Origin: Sipunculus nudus
Taxonomy: Eukaryota; Annelida; Sipuncula; Golfingiida; Sipunculidae
Length of the DNA stretch: 64,000 nt
Assembly: GCA_026874595.1 (NCBI GenBank)
Contig: CM049311.1
Coordinates: 63,699,453-63,763,452 of the forward strand
Direction: 5' to 3'
Position 1 is the first letter of the stretch; every line of letters starts with the position of its first letter. Under the pieces are notes generated by a model. That model was not told the origin of the DNA, did not search any database, and worked only from the letters and a program-made list of their open reading frames with translations. Below are positions 48,732 to 59,830 of the stretch, one piece after another. The position numbers and the translations under genes are program-made.

Positions 48732-51017
48732 CCAGAATATGGGTAGTCGACAAGCCACTATGTGTATCTGCAGAAATCAGAGTGGGACGGGTGAAGTGAG
48801 GCATGGATTAAGTGGCAAGGGAAATAGAGCGTGGTGTGTTGCATATTAGCATGGATGTCTGCAGCTTAAATGTGAATGTAGGTGGTGTCACCTGTCATAA
48901 AATCGAGAAAATTGTCCAGGATGTATAAACCTGCAAAATTTCAGGTGGATAAGTCAAACCACTGCCGAGATATGAGTGATTTTATCCCAAGGCAGATCAA
49001 CAGATGGATGCTGTGCATAAGTGGTTGCAGGTGGCGCCAAGAGCTATGCGAGATCTATACACATGCAAAATTTTGGCCTAATCAGTCAAACGGTTTCCAG
49101 AGATATGAGCTTGGATGTCTGCAGAGTAAATGTGAATGTACGTGGGGACACCTGTCATAAAATCGAGAAAGCTGTCAAGGATGTAAAGTACCTGCAAAAT
49201 TTCAAGTGGATAAGCCAAACCACTGCTGAGATATGAGTGATTTTAACCTAAGGCAGATTGTCACCAGAAAATCGGTGACTATGTACGGTGTTTTGTAGCA
49301 TAGTTTAATGAAGTCTGTTCTCTATTGATATTGACGTGAAGCGTCATCCTAAATATGGTGTAATCTTGTATGATTAGCTATCAGCTAATTTATCTGTGTC
49401 ACGCATTGCGTGTATTACATCTGGTATGTGGGTCGCCTTGGTGACGCTAGCAGTCATTCTAGGTCACATATATCCTTAAATGGGACAATTGAGCCATAAG
49501 CCAATCAGAGAACCGGATCGCCGTACACAGGGCACAGGCAATTGTGACGACAGAGTCCAGGGAGAGACGCGGGACGGTGCTTCAGTTGGGTCTGGAAGTT
49601 TGGAGAGGCAGCACGCACGCACGGCAGAAGGAACATTGAAATGCCAGGAACGGCATAGAAGCAAGCTTCTGCATGAGGCAAGGACCCAGCTCACGAGATC
49701 ACAGCCGTGCTGCCAACAGAGCATTGTACTGGTGGTAAAGTAAGTGCGCACACGTCACCTGCTGGCCTAGTTCAGCTTGACCTAGATACATAATTGCTGT
49801 AAGCCGTGAAACCACTGCTACACGAGTAAGGTCAAGGACTCTTAGCACTCATGTAAACAAAGAGAGCTGTTACCATTTATGTGAACGTAAGCCTACCCGG
49901 GTCGCTGTCAAGCAAGATCAGTTGAAGATCACTAAACTCAGAAAGACTATATGGTACTAACCATACACTAAATTCTACACAAAACAGTAACCAGAGATCT
50001 CTGAAGGAACTGGACTTTATTGTTTTTATACAAACCATGGACTCAGTAAATATCCTGTATTTTTAATGTGAAGGACTGTCGTATTGACATATCAACGCAC
50101 ACACACTCACATCTATGTCTCTGTAAGTATTGTCTTGAATTATATTTGTGAATTTAACCTGATGTCTCATAGTTTCTATTGATCTGGGTGTATGATTGTC
50201 TGGTATTTTTATACACGTCCTTAAAAGAACCTGGAAATGTCACCTGTAATGACCGGGATCTAATTTCTTGATTAGTGAAATCAAGTGGCGAGCATAAACC
50301 CATCCTATTGTTTTATAGGATATATCCGTTGTAAAGTTATCAAGTTAAACCAGGGGTGACACAGATGTACAGATGGATGCTGTGCATAAATGGTTGCAGG
50401 TGGCACCACCAGTTTTGCCTATGATGAAGAGCTATGTGAGATCTATACACATGCAAAATTTTGGCCTAATCAGTCGGTTCCAGGGATATGAGCTTGGATG
50501 TCTGCAGAGTAAATGTTAATGTAGGTGGCACCACCTGTCATAAAATCGAGAAACCTGTCCATGATGTATAAACCTGCAAAATTTCAGGTGGATAAGTCAA
50601 ACCACTGCTGAGATATGAGCTTGGATGTCTGCAGAGTAAATGTGAATGTAGGTGGCAACACCTGTCATAAAATCAAGAAACCTGTTCAGGATGTGTAAAA
50701 CATGCTAAATTTCAGGTGGATAAGTCAAACCACTGCTGAGATATGAGTGATTTTATCCAAAGGCAGATGAACAGATGGACGCTGTGCATAAGTGGTTGCA
50801 GGTGGCACCACCATTTTTAGTGTATGTTATAAAGCTATCAAAGGGCTACATTTGTGCAAAATGTTTAGCCTGATCGGTCAAACAGTTCCCGAGATATGTG
50901 GGTTTATGTGTGGAAACAGACGCACAAATGGACACTGGGCAGCAAGGAAAGGTCAGAGGTCAACCAAAAATGAAGGCGCAGCAGTTCACATGTGACCTGA
51001 TGATAAACCCGATTTGC
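48732..51017 (-). mobile_element. Helentron-like element (family A, copy 3), interrupted by an LTR
   Basis: Minus-orientation copy of the 10530-11405 family. Its 3' end (CTGG, plus strand CCAG 48732-48735, after an ATACCC-type hairpin) is at the left. The 5' side is truncated at about 51017, shortly past the conserved GCAGCAGTTCACATGTGAC, so the GTATCC hairpin is missing. Extra internal units with GGTGGCACCACC lie at 50399, 50524 and 50801. A 1.1-kb solo LTR splits it at 49259-50361. Confidence 0.7.
49259..50361. mobile_element. Solo LTR of a retrotransposon, 1,103 bp
   Basis: It begins TGTCACC and ends GGGTGACA, the TG...CA ends typical of LTRs. It is flanked by a perfect 5-bp direct repeat CAGAT (49254-49258 and 50362-50366). 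The flanking family A sequence continues across the insertion (GGCAGAT / AGATGGATGCTGTGC), which fixes both borders. GC-richer than its surroundings, with no gag-pol, primer-binding site or second LTR in the window. It is therefore a solo LTR left by recombination. The superfamily cannot be told. Confidence 0.85.
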
Positions 51018-51469
51018 TTAAAATGCAAACCAAGTTTTTTCAAACAGTTGAAAGATATACCGTTTTCCCCCATAAATAATCCGCACCCGTAGATAATCCG
51101 CACCCCTATTCAGAGCTACAATTTCTGGGGAAAAACCTGTATACCTGTGTATAATACGCAGCTAGATTCTGACGAAATCCTGAATGCTGCAAATTGTTTT
51201 TGTGGTGGTCATCGAATATCCACTCTCTTCGTGGGTGTGACTTCGTCAGTCAACACAAGTCTCTAAGCAGGAAATCATTATACTTGGATTAGCAAATTGT
51301 CTATTCTCCTCCAATTGTTAAGTGTAAAAAGGGGGATTTTGCCTGGACTGCCGTTAACCAGGTATTGCAACACTTGTATTAAGCGTCACCAATGCAAGGC
51401 CGTTCGAGTCCAAGAAAAGGGGTCGTACGAATGTGTTTTAATAAAATATCATCCCCATTCTAACAAAAA

Positions 51470-54400
51470 AACAAGAGACCCAGGGGTCTAATGTTCACTC
51501 TGTGAATTACTGTGCATTTTGGCAGGTGATTAAAAAAAATGTTTCAGAAAGATCAATCCAAGAGTCTCAGAGGAGACTCTGTTTTGGCAGATTATAACAA
51601 ATAAATACTTAATGACATATTATGGATAAAAGTGGAAAAGACCGTTACAGCCTGCTGAAAGTAGCTAAACACAGGTAGCGCTACCTGCAGGTCAAAATCA
51701 TTAAGCAGTCACATGATCAATATTCCTGTGAAATTTGAAACTGAAGGCTGCAGCAGTTCCTACGATATTTGGTAACAGACAATACATCATGTATGGAAAC
51801 ACATCAAGTTGTTAAATTTTACGATCTACAAAATTTGAAGTTCCGTAGAGACGCCATCTTGAGAATGATTTGACTAAATTTTTACTCAAATTATTCCCCT
51901 TCCTCTAAGGAACTGTTGACTATGATATGAAGGCCAAAATATTAATACTTTGTGACTTATCTAGTAAGAAGTGGAAAAGACCATTTCGTCCCGCAGAAAG
52001 TAGGTCAACAAAAGTGGTGCCACCTGGAGGTCAAAATCATTGAGCAGTCACATGATCAATATTCCTGTGAAATTTGAAACTGAAGGCTGCAGCAGTTCCT
52101 AAAATATTTGGTAACAGACAATACATGCTGTATGGAAACCATCAAGTTGTCAAATTTTGCAATTGTCACAATTTGAAGTTCCGTAGATATGCCATCTTGA
52201 AAATGACTTAACTGAATTTATACTAAAATTATTATTTCCCTTCCTCCTAGTAACTCTTGACTATGATATGAAAGCCAAAGTATTTATACTTTATGACATA
52301 TCTTGGAAAAAAGAGAAAAGACCATTACAGCCTGTAGAAAGTAGGTCAACACAGGTTGCTCCACCTGGAGGTCAAAATCATTGAGCAGTCACATGATCAA
52401 TATTCCTGTGAAATATGAAACAGAGGGCTGCAGCAGTTCCAAAGATATTTGGTAACAGACAATACATCCTGTATGGAAACACATCAAGTTGTTAAATTTT
52501 ACGATCTACAAAATTTGAAGTTCCGTAGAGACGCCATCTTGAGAATGACTTGACTAAATTTTTACTCAAATTATACCCCTTCCTCTAAGGAACTGTTTAC
52601 TATGATATGAAGGCCAAAATATTAATGCTTTGTGACCTATCTAGTAAGAAGTGGAAAAGACCATTTCGTCCCGCAGAAAGTAGGTCAACAAAGGTGGCGC
52701 CACCTGGAGGTCAAAATCATTGAGCAGTCACATGATCAATATTCCTGTGAAATTTGAAACTGAAGGCTGCAGCAGTTCCTAAGATATTTGGTAACAGACA
52801 ATACATCCTGTATGTAAACCATCAGGTTGTCAAATTTTGCAATTGTCACAATTTGAAGTTCCGTAGATATGCCAGCTTGAAAATGACTTGACTAAATTTA
52901 TACTTAAATTATTCCCCTTCCTCTAAGGAACTGTTGACTATGATATGAAGGCCAAAATATTAATACTTTGTGACTTATCTAGTAAGACATGGAAAAGACC
53001 ATTTCGTCCCGCAGAAAGTATGTCAACAAAGGTGGCGCTACCTGGAGGTCAAAATCAATGAGCAGTCACATGATCAATATCCCTGTGAAATTTGAAACTG
53101 AAGGCTGCAGCAGTTCCTAAGATATTTGGTAACAGACAATACATCCTGTATGGAAACACATCAAGTTGTTAAATTTTACGATCAACAAAATTTGAAGTTC
53201 CGTAGAGACGCCATCTTGAGAATGACTTGACTAAATTTTTACTCAAATTATACCCCTTCCTCTAAGGAACTGTTGACTATGATATGAAGGCCAAAATATT
53301 AATGCTTTGTGACTTATCTAGTAAGAAGTGGAAAAGACCATTTCGTCCCGCAGAAAGTAGGTCAACAAAGGTGGCGCTACCTGGAGGTCAAGTTGTCATA
53401 TTTTGCGATCGACACGATTTGAAGTTCCATAAAGACGCCATCTTGAGAATGACTTGACTAAATTTTTACTCAAATTATACCCCTTCCTCTAAGGAACTGT
53501 TGACTATGATATGAAGGCCAAAATATTAATGCTTTGTGACTTATCTAGTAAGAAGTGGAAAAGACCATTTCGTCCCGCAGAAAGTAGGTCAACAAAGTTG
53601 GCGCCACCTGGAGGTCAAAATCATTGAGCAGTCACATGATCAATATTCCTGTGAAATTTGAAACTGAAGGCTGCAGCAGTTCCTAAGATATTTGGTAACA
53701 GACAATACATCCTGTATGGAAACCATCAAGTTGTCAAATTTTGCAATTGTCACAATTTGTAGTTCCGTAGATATGCCATCTTGAAAATGACTTAACTGAA
53801 TTTATACCCAAATTATTATATTTTCCCTTCCTCCTAGTAACTCTTGACTATTATATGAAAGCCAAAGTATTTATACTTTATGACATATCTTGGAAAAAAG
53901 AGAAAAGACCATTACAGCCTGTAGAAAGTAGGTCAACACAGGTGGCGCCACCTGGAGGTCAAAATCATTGAGCAGTCACATGATAAATATTCCTGTGAAA
54001 TTTGAAACTGAAGGCTGCAGCAGTTTCTCAGATATTTAGTAACAGACAATACATCCTGTATGGAAACACATCAAGTTGTCGTATTTTGCGATCGACACGA
54101 TTTGAAGTTCCATAAAGACACCATCTTGAAAATGACTTGACTAAATTTTTACTCAAATTATACCCCTTCCTCTGAGGAACTGTGGACTATGATATGAAGG
54201 CCAAAATATTAATACTTTGTGACTTATCTAGTAAGAAGTGGAAAAGACCATTTCGTCCCGCAGAAAGTAGGTCAACAAAGGTGGCGCTACCTGGAGGTCA
54301 AAATCATTGAGCAGTCACATGATCAATATTCCTGTGAAATTTAAAACTGAAGGCTGCAGCAGTTCCTAAGATATTTGGTAACAGACAATACATCCTGTAT

Positions 54401-55134
54401 GGAAGCCATCAAGTTGTCAAATTTTGCAATTGTCACAATTTGTAGTTCCGTAGATATGCCATCTTGAAAATGACTTAACTGAATTTATACTAAAATTATT
54501 ATTTCCCTTCCTCCTAGTAACTCTTGACTATGATATGAAAGCCAAAGTATTTATACTTTATGACATATCTTGGAAAAAAGAGAAAAGACCATTACAGCCT
54601 GTAGAAAGTAGGTCAACACAGGTGGCGCCACCTGGAGGTCAAAATCATTGAGCAGTCACATGATCAATATTCCTGTGAAATTTGAAACTGAAGGCTGCAG
54701 CAGTTCCTCAGATATTTAGTAACAGACAATACATCCTGTATGGAAACACATCAAGTTGTCGTATTTTGTGATCGACACGATTTGAAGTTCCATAAAGATG
54801 CCATCTTGAAAATGACCTGACTGAATTTACACACAAATTATTCCCCTTCTTCTAAGGAACTGTTGACTATGATATGAAGGCCAAAATATTAATACTTTGT
54901 GACTTATCTAGTAAGAAGTGGAAAAGACCATTTTGTCCCGCAGAAAGTAGGTCAACATAGGTGGCGCCACCAAAAGCTTATTTTTGCATGTCCATCCCAT
55001 GATCATTAATTCTGCAAAGTTTCATGAAGGTAGCTGCTGTGGCTGTTGAGATATTTGGTAACAGACGGTGGACAGTTGACAGTGGACAGTGGACGGCGAA
55101 CGCTGCGCCATGGCATAAGTTCACAGAGTGAACT
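51470..55134 (+). mobile_element. Hairpin-ended element (family D) carrying a tandem array
   Basis: The 5' end AACAAGAGACCCAGGGGTCT is a hairpin start, followed by GTTCACTCTGTGAA. The 3' end is AGTTCACAGAGTGAACT (55118-55134), the inverse of that 5' motif and itself a perfect hairpin, GTTCAC-AGA-GTGAAC, then CTAA. The body is mostly the 340-bp array at 51632-54971. The design parallels families A-C and E and the array-bearing HINE elements, but membership in that group is inference. Confidence 0.55.
51632..54971 (+). repeat. Alternating 340-bp tandem array, ten units plus a partial
   Basis: Units begin near 51632, 51971, 52312, 52651, 52989, 53328, 53554, 53899, 54239, 54579 and 54918, so spacing is 338-345 bp except one deleted unit of 226 bp. 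Two subtypes are visible: alpha (ACCATTACAGCCTG, then CAACACAGG) and beta (ACCATTTCGTCCCGCAGAAAG, CAACAAAGG written here as two pieces). The order is a-b-a-b-b-b-b(short)-a-b-a-b, implying an ancestral 680-bp dimer. Most units hold GGTGGCGCCACC or GGTGGCGCTACC. Confidence 0.93.
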
Positions 55135-55879
55135 AAAAACAGCAATGATAATTCTTAGTTACAGAATGTATACAAAAACACAGGTCTCCTTTGATGTTAA
55201 TCAAAGGGAAGCTTTCCGTAATGTCGGGTAACAAACTGTGACGAGCGGGATATCATTAATTTACACAGCTGTTCAAACTGTCCATGCTTGCACAATAGGG
55301 TAATTAATTATTAATTATTAATTAACTTAGGAAACCACCAGGCAATCATTCCTCCCTTGGCTCAAGTTGTTTAAATAGTAATTAGTGTATCACGGAACAT
55401 TTCCCACGGACAAGGACTGACAGGTGCAGGTATATCAGGTAGAAATGATCCCCTTTTGTGATTTAACACCACATGTAAAAATATGCCACAGCGCCATCTG
55501 CCGACAGACATTGACATCAAAGGAGGTCAGCCAAGCAATATACCATCATGCATATTTCACAACGGCGATCTTCTGTTGTAAGCCATACTTAAGATATATT
55601 TTAAGTATCTGAAATGAAAGAAAGTGAATCAAATCAATAATTATGTTGTTTTAATGCAAAATTTGTACAAGTAAAGTGAGTATACACTTTGTTTACATAA
55701 AATCCTTTATTATCGCTCATCATCTGCTCCCCGTACGATATTCAACCTGACTGAAAAAAAGTTTGGAAATTATGTCTCCATGTATAATACGCACCAGGGT
55801 TTTTTATTTCGATTCTAAGATGAAAAAATGCAGATTATCTATGGGGAAAACGGTAGTTCCAATAATCTGGGAATTCGGC

Positions 55880-55945
55880 ATCTGAACATTGTATCCAGAC
55901 GTCTAGACGCTGTGCCTAGACGTCTAGACACATTGTCTAGACACC
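55880..55945. repeat. Cluster of GTCTAGAC palindromes
   Basis: The motif GTCTAGAC or its near copies occurs several times in about 50 bp (ACGTCTAGACG twice, then TTGTCTAGACAC), followed by a run of 11 C. Each is its own reverse complement. Origin unknown. Confidence 0.7.
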
Positions 55946-55979
55946 CCCCCCCCCCAGCCAGGTCAGGTGCCATGGTGAT

Positions 55980-56712
55980 GTCTGGACCCCACCTGTTTGT
56001 ACTGAGTGACCTCTTGACTTGGCTGCTTGAAGTCAAATCTGTTTTCAAATACAGAAAGCCTTTTTCAATTGGCTACAATGCTTTTTTAAAACTGTATTTA
56101 CCCAATCTATTCTTATAAAACTGGCAGAACCCTACCATAGAATAATTCTTGTAAAGTTTAAACCAATCAGCTGAACAGTTTCATCATAAATCAGTGTATA
56201 AGCTAGAAGAGTTTAAAATTACATTTTCGCTTGTAAAAAACACATCAATGTAGGTGGTGCCACCAATACCTCAAAATTAGATATGACATATGTGACAAAC
56301 ATTGGTATAAAATTTGGTCATTATAGCTCTAGCCGTTTCTGAGATTTTAATTTTAGTGTGCTTTTTTGGACAGATGACTAAGTTCAACCTCCTGTAACTC
56401 GGCCAAAAATCTCTGAACTGGAACCATTCGAACAAACTTGAGAGAGATTGTTCCAGAGATCATTTCTGTGAAATATTGGACAATTTGGCTGGACAGTTTC
56501 AGAGGAGAAGATTTTTAGAGGTTTTTAAGCTTTTTCTCTATAAAATCTAAATTAATGCAGATACCCAATAATAAGCTCCAGGGCACCAAGTTTCACATGT
56601 GACGAATTCTTACATGTAATTTGGAGCTGCTAGCTCCGACAGTTTCTGACTTACAGCCATGGACGGCGGACGGATGACGCTGCGCCATCGCATAAGCTCA
56701 CAGGTTCGCTAA
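55980..56712 (+). mobile_element. Family E element, 5'-truncated copy
   Basis: Shares CTGTAACTC(A/G)GCC, TTGAGAGAGAT and TTTTGGACAGATGACTAAG segments with 46580-46720. It ends with the well-preserved terminus CACAGGTTCGCTAA near 56695-56712. It lacks the 5' AACAAGGCC hairpin. GGTGGTGCCACC occurs at 56253. Confidence 0.55.
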
Positions 56713-56714
56713 AA

Positions 56715-58935
56715 ATACAGGTGGCTCCACCAGTCTGCAGAAACTAATAAAAACACTTAATGGTCAATATCCATGCAAAGAAGCATGGTGATCTCTGGAT
56801 TAGTTGTTCAGATACTTCGGCTTTTGTATCAAATTTTCCATTATTCTGAGGGATACTTTGGAGTCCTATAACTTGAAGGATATGGGTAACAGAGACTTAA
56901 TTTCAGGTTTCCGCAGACACTTTTCATGGGCCTCCTTGCATGACAAGAATGAAGATTCTAGGTCCAGTTGTTACAATTTGTACCCTGTTGACAGATAACC
57001 ACATCTTTAAAGGTCTCAAAAATAGACAAAATAATTCGTAAAAATTTGAAAAAAAATAGAGGTGGCGCACCCAGTCTGCTGAAACTGATGGAACATGTCA
57101 TGATCAATATGTATGCCAAAAATCATGAGCATCAGTGTTGTATTTATTGAGATACTGGAGTTTTAATATAAAATTTTTCATTATTCTGGGGGTGGGGGGG
57201 GTATTTTGGAGCCATACAGCTTAATGGATATGGGTAACAGAGACCTAATTTCAGGTTTCCATGGAGATTTTTCATGGGTCTGCCTGTGTCTAAAGAATGA
57301 AGATTCTAGGTCCACTTGTTATGATTTGTGCCATGTTAACAGATGTTCATAACTTTTAAGGTCTCAAAAATAGAGAAAAAAAAATCGAAAAAAAAGCCCG
57401 AACAAATACATGTGGTGCCACCAGGCTGCAGAAACTGATGATACACTCCATGATCAATATCCATACAAACAATTATGGTTATCTCTGCATTAGTTGTTCA
57501 GATACTTCAGCTTTTGTATCAAATTTTCCATTATTCTGAGCTGTACTTTTGAGTGCCATAGCTCAAAAGATATGGGTAACAGAGACCTAATTTCAGGTTT
57601 CCATGGATACTTTTTATAGGTCTCCCTGTGTGTCAAGAATGAAGATTCTAGGTCCAATTTGAACCCTGTTGACAGATAACTACATCCTTAAAGGATTCTG
57701 GGGGGTACTTTGGGGCCCAATAGCTTGAAGGATATGGGTAACAGAGACCTAATTTCTGATTTCCATGGAGACTTTTCATAGGCCTCTCAGAATGTCAAGA
57801 ATGAAGATTCTAGGTCCAGTCTTTAAGATTTGTGCCCTGTTAACAGATGTCCACATTTTTAAAGGTCTCAAAAATAGAGAGAAAATTTGTAAAAAATAAA
57901 AAAATAGAGGTGGCGCACCCAGACTGCAGAAACTGGTGAAACACTCCATGATCAATATCCATGCAAACAATTATGGTGATCTCTGCATTAGTTGTTCAGA
58001 TACTTCAGCTTTTGTATCAAATTTTCAGTACTTCGAGTGCCATAGCTCAAAGGATTTGGGTAACAGACCTAATTTCAGGTTTCCATGGATACTTTTCATA
58101 GGTCTCCCTGTGTGTCAAGAATGAAGATTCTAGGTCTAATTTGAACCCTGTTGACAGATAACTACATCCTTAAAGGATTCTGGGGGGTACTTTGGGGCCC
58201 AATAGCTCGAAGGATATGGGTAACAGAGACCTAATTTCTGGTTTCCATGGAAACTTTTCATAGGCCACTCAGAATGTCAAGAATGAAGATTCTAGGTCCA
58301 GTCTTTACGATTTGTGCCCTGTTAACAGATGTCCACATTTTTAAAGGTCTCAAAAATAGAGAGAAAAATTTGTAAAAAATAAAAAAAATAGATGTGGCGC
58401 ACCCAGCTGCAGAAACTGGTGAAACACTCCATGATCAATATCCATGCAAACAATTATGGTGATCTCTGCATTAGTTGTTCAGATACTTCAGCTTTTGTAT
58501 CAAATATTCCATTATTCTGAGCTGTACTTTGGAGTGCCACAGCTCACAGGATAAGGGTAACAGAGACCTAATTTCAGGTTTCCATGGAGACTTTTCATGG
58601 GTCACCCTGTGTGTCAAGAATGAAGATTCTAGGTCTGGTCGTTACAATTTGAACCCTGTTAACAGATAACTACATCCTTAAAGGTCTCAAAAATAGAGAA
58701 AAAAAATCGTAAAAAATCGAAAAATATAGGTGGCGCCACCAGTCTGCAGAAACTGATGAAACATCGCATGATTAATATGAATGCCAAAAATCATGACCAT
58801 CAGTGATGTAGTTAATGAGATATTGAAGTTTTTGTATGACATTTTTCACTATCTTGGGGGGTACTTTGGGGCCCCCATAGCTCGTAGGCTTACAGTTGAT
58901 GACTTACAGTCAGCGGAGCTAAAAAGGGTCTCAAT
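56715..58935 (+). repeat. Second tandem array, about 340 bp units
   Basis: Diverged units share CTGCAGAAACTGATGAAAC, TGATCAATATCCATGC, ATTCTGGGGGGTACTTTGG and AATGAAGATTCTAGGTC blocks. Unit starts near 56740, 57079, 57426, 57925, 58408 and 58744 give spacings of 336-347 bp, or about 490 bp where a half unit is duplicated. GGTGGCGCCACC is intact at 58729 and reduced to GGTGGCGCACCC elsewhere. Related single units lie at 42840-43350. Confidence 0.88.
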
Positions 58936-59099
58936 TTTGATGACGGGCATCTGATACCCAAAGTATAAGTCCCTTTTCATCTAAATATTATACTGATGCC
59001 TATACTGTTATAACTTTGCAGTAAAACTCTTCTGCATTGTTCCTGTAATATTTTACAGCATACTGTGACCCTTTCATTCTCAATTCATGTTATGTATTT

Positions 59100-59400
59100 G
59101 CATTAAGTCCATTCATTTCCAGATTCTCCTATTATTTGAGGATTTTGGTGTGGTCTGAAAAAAGCATTATTGTGCTCAAAACATTGCTTTCCCCTTGCCA
59201 TCAAACTCTCTCAGCATATTTTGCCTGGATGCTGTCCTCAAAGTACTTTTGTGTCACATCCTTAAGCCCTGAGAAGTTTATTTTCCCAGTTGCTCAAAAC
59301 GGTTCACAGGGGCTGCCATTTTTTTGCCAACACACTAAACCTTGGATGTTACAGGTTGCATGTCAAATATTAGGGTATAACTCTAGTGTTTAAAGTAAAG
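59100..59400. repeat. Dispersed repeat in MBTPS2 introns (copy 2)
   Basis: Shares GATTTTGGTGTGGTC, TGGATGCTGTCCT, GTACTTTTGTGTCACATCC and ACACACTAAA segments with 37370-37670 and 62610-63370. Non-coding. Confidence 0.7.
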
Positions 59401-59568
59401 ATTTCAGATTGGTTATGCCCCATTTTTAACTACTGGTCTCATGGCTTTTTTAGATGTGATATGGATCCAGATTAATATGTACATTATATCCGTTATGAAC
59501 GCTGAATATGTGCCCATAATGGCCATAAATATTTAATATATGCTGGGAGGATACATTTAAATGCTTAC

Positions 59569-59663
59569 CACTTTGAGCTTCCCTTTAATGTGGTAGGAGA
59601 AGCAAAGATGTGTACTACTGGTGTTAGAGCAGCACTCTGTGTTCCCTGCCGGGGTACTGTAAC
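59569..59663 (-). CDS. MBTPS2: Site-2 protease exon (residues 268-299)
   Basis: This 95-bp exon follows TTTACAG (59665-59664) at phase 1 and ends at AAAGTG/gtaagc, phase 0. It reads TECCSNTSSTHLCFSYHIKG, matching human [20 protein letters not shown]. The CC and C cysteines are shared. It joins directly to the KHACLPAR exon. Confidence 0.93.
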
Positions 59664-59830
59664 CTGTAAACATAGATATATACACATCACTATGTGGAAT
59701 TTACTGTCCAATACCTATATTGCAGCTCATAAATATATTTACATCAAATGTAAAGTGCTAGCTTATAAAAGGAATGAAAATTCAAATTTCTAAATTTGAT
59801 GGAATATGGAAGCGAAACATTGTAATGTAT

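Larger units (their letters stand above)
51060..55853. mobile_element. TA-flanked inverted-repeat DNA transposon, interrupted
   Basis: The left end CCGTTTTCCCCCATAAATAA (51060) and the right end TTATCTATGGGGAAAACGG (ending 55853) are inverted copies, each flanked by TA (51058-51059 and 55854-55855). CGCACC and ATAATACGCA motifs recur inside both ends. A TA target and TIRs of about 27 bp suggest a Tc1/mariner or pogo-like element. No transposase is recognised in the remaining 1.1 kb. A large hairpin-ended element (51470-55134) has inserted inside it. Confidence 0.7.
47783..59568 (-). other. MBTPS2 11.8-kb intron made largely of nested repeats
   Basis: Donor gtaagc at 59568, acceptor TTCACAG ending at 47783. 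From left to right it holds about 0.75 kb of apparently unique sequence, a family E start fragment (48563-48600), a family A element (48732-51017) with a nested LTR, a TA-flanked TIR element (51060-55853) with a nested tandem array, a family E fragment (about 55980-56712), a second tandem array (56715-58935), and a dispersed repeat (59100-59400). Confidence 0.85.

Noticed and set aside
51297-51491. ORF near the left end of the TIR transposon, considered as a transposase N terminus
   Set aside because: I could not see a helix-turn-helix or DDE motif; it ends by running into the family D insertion.
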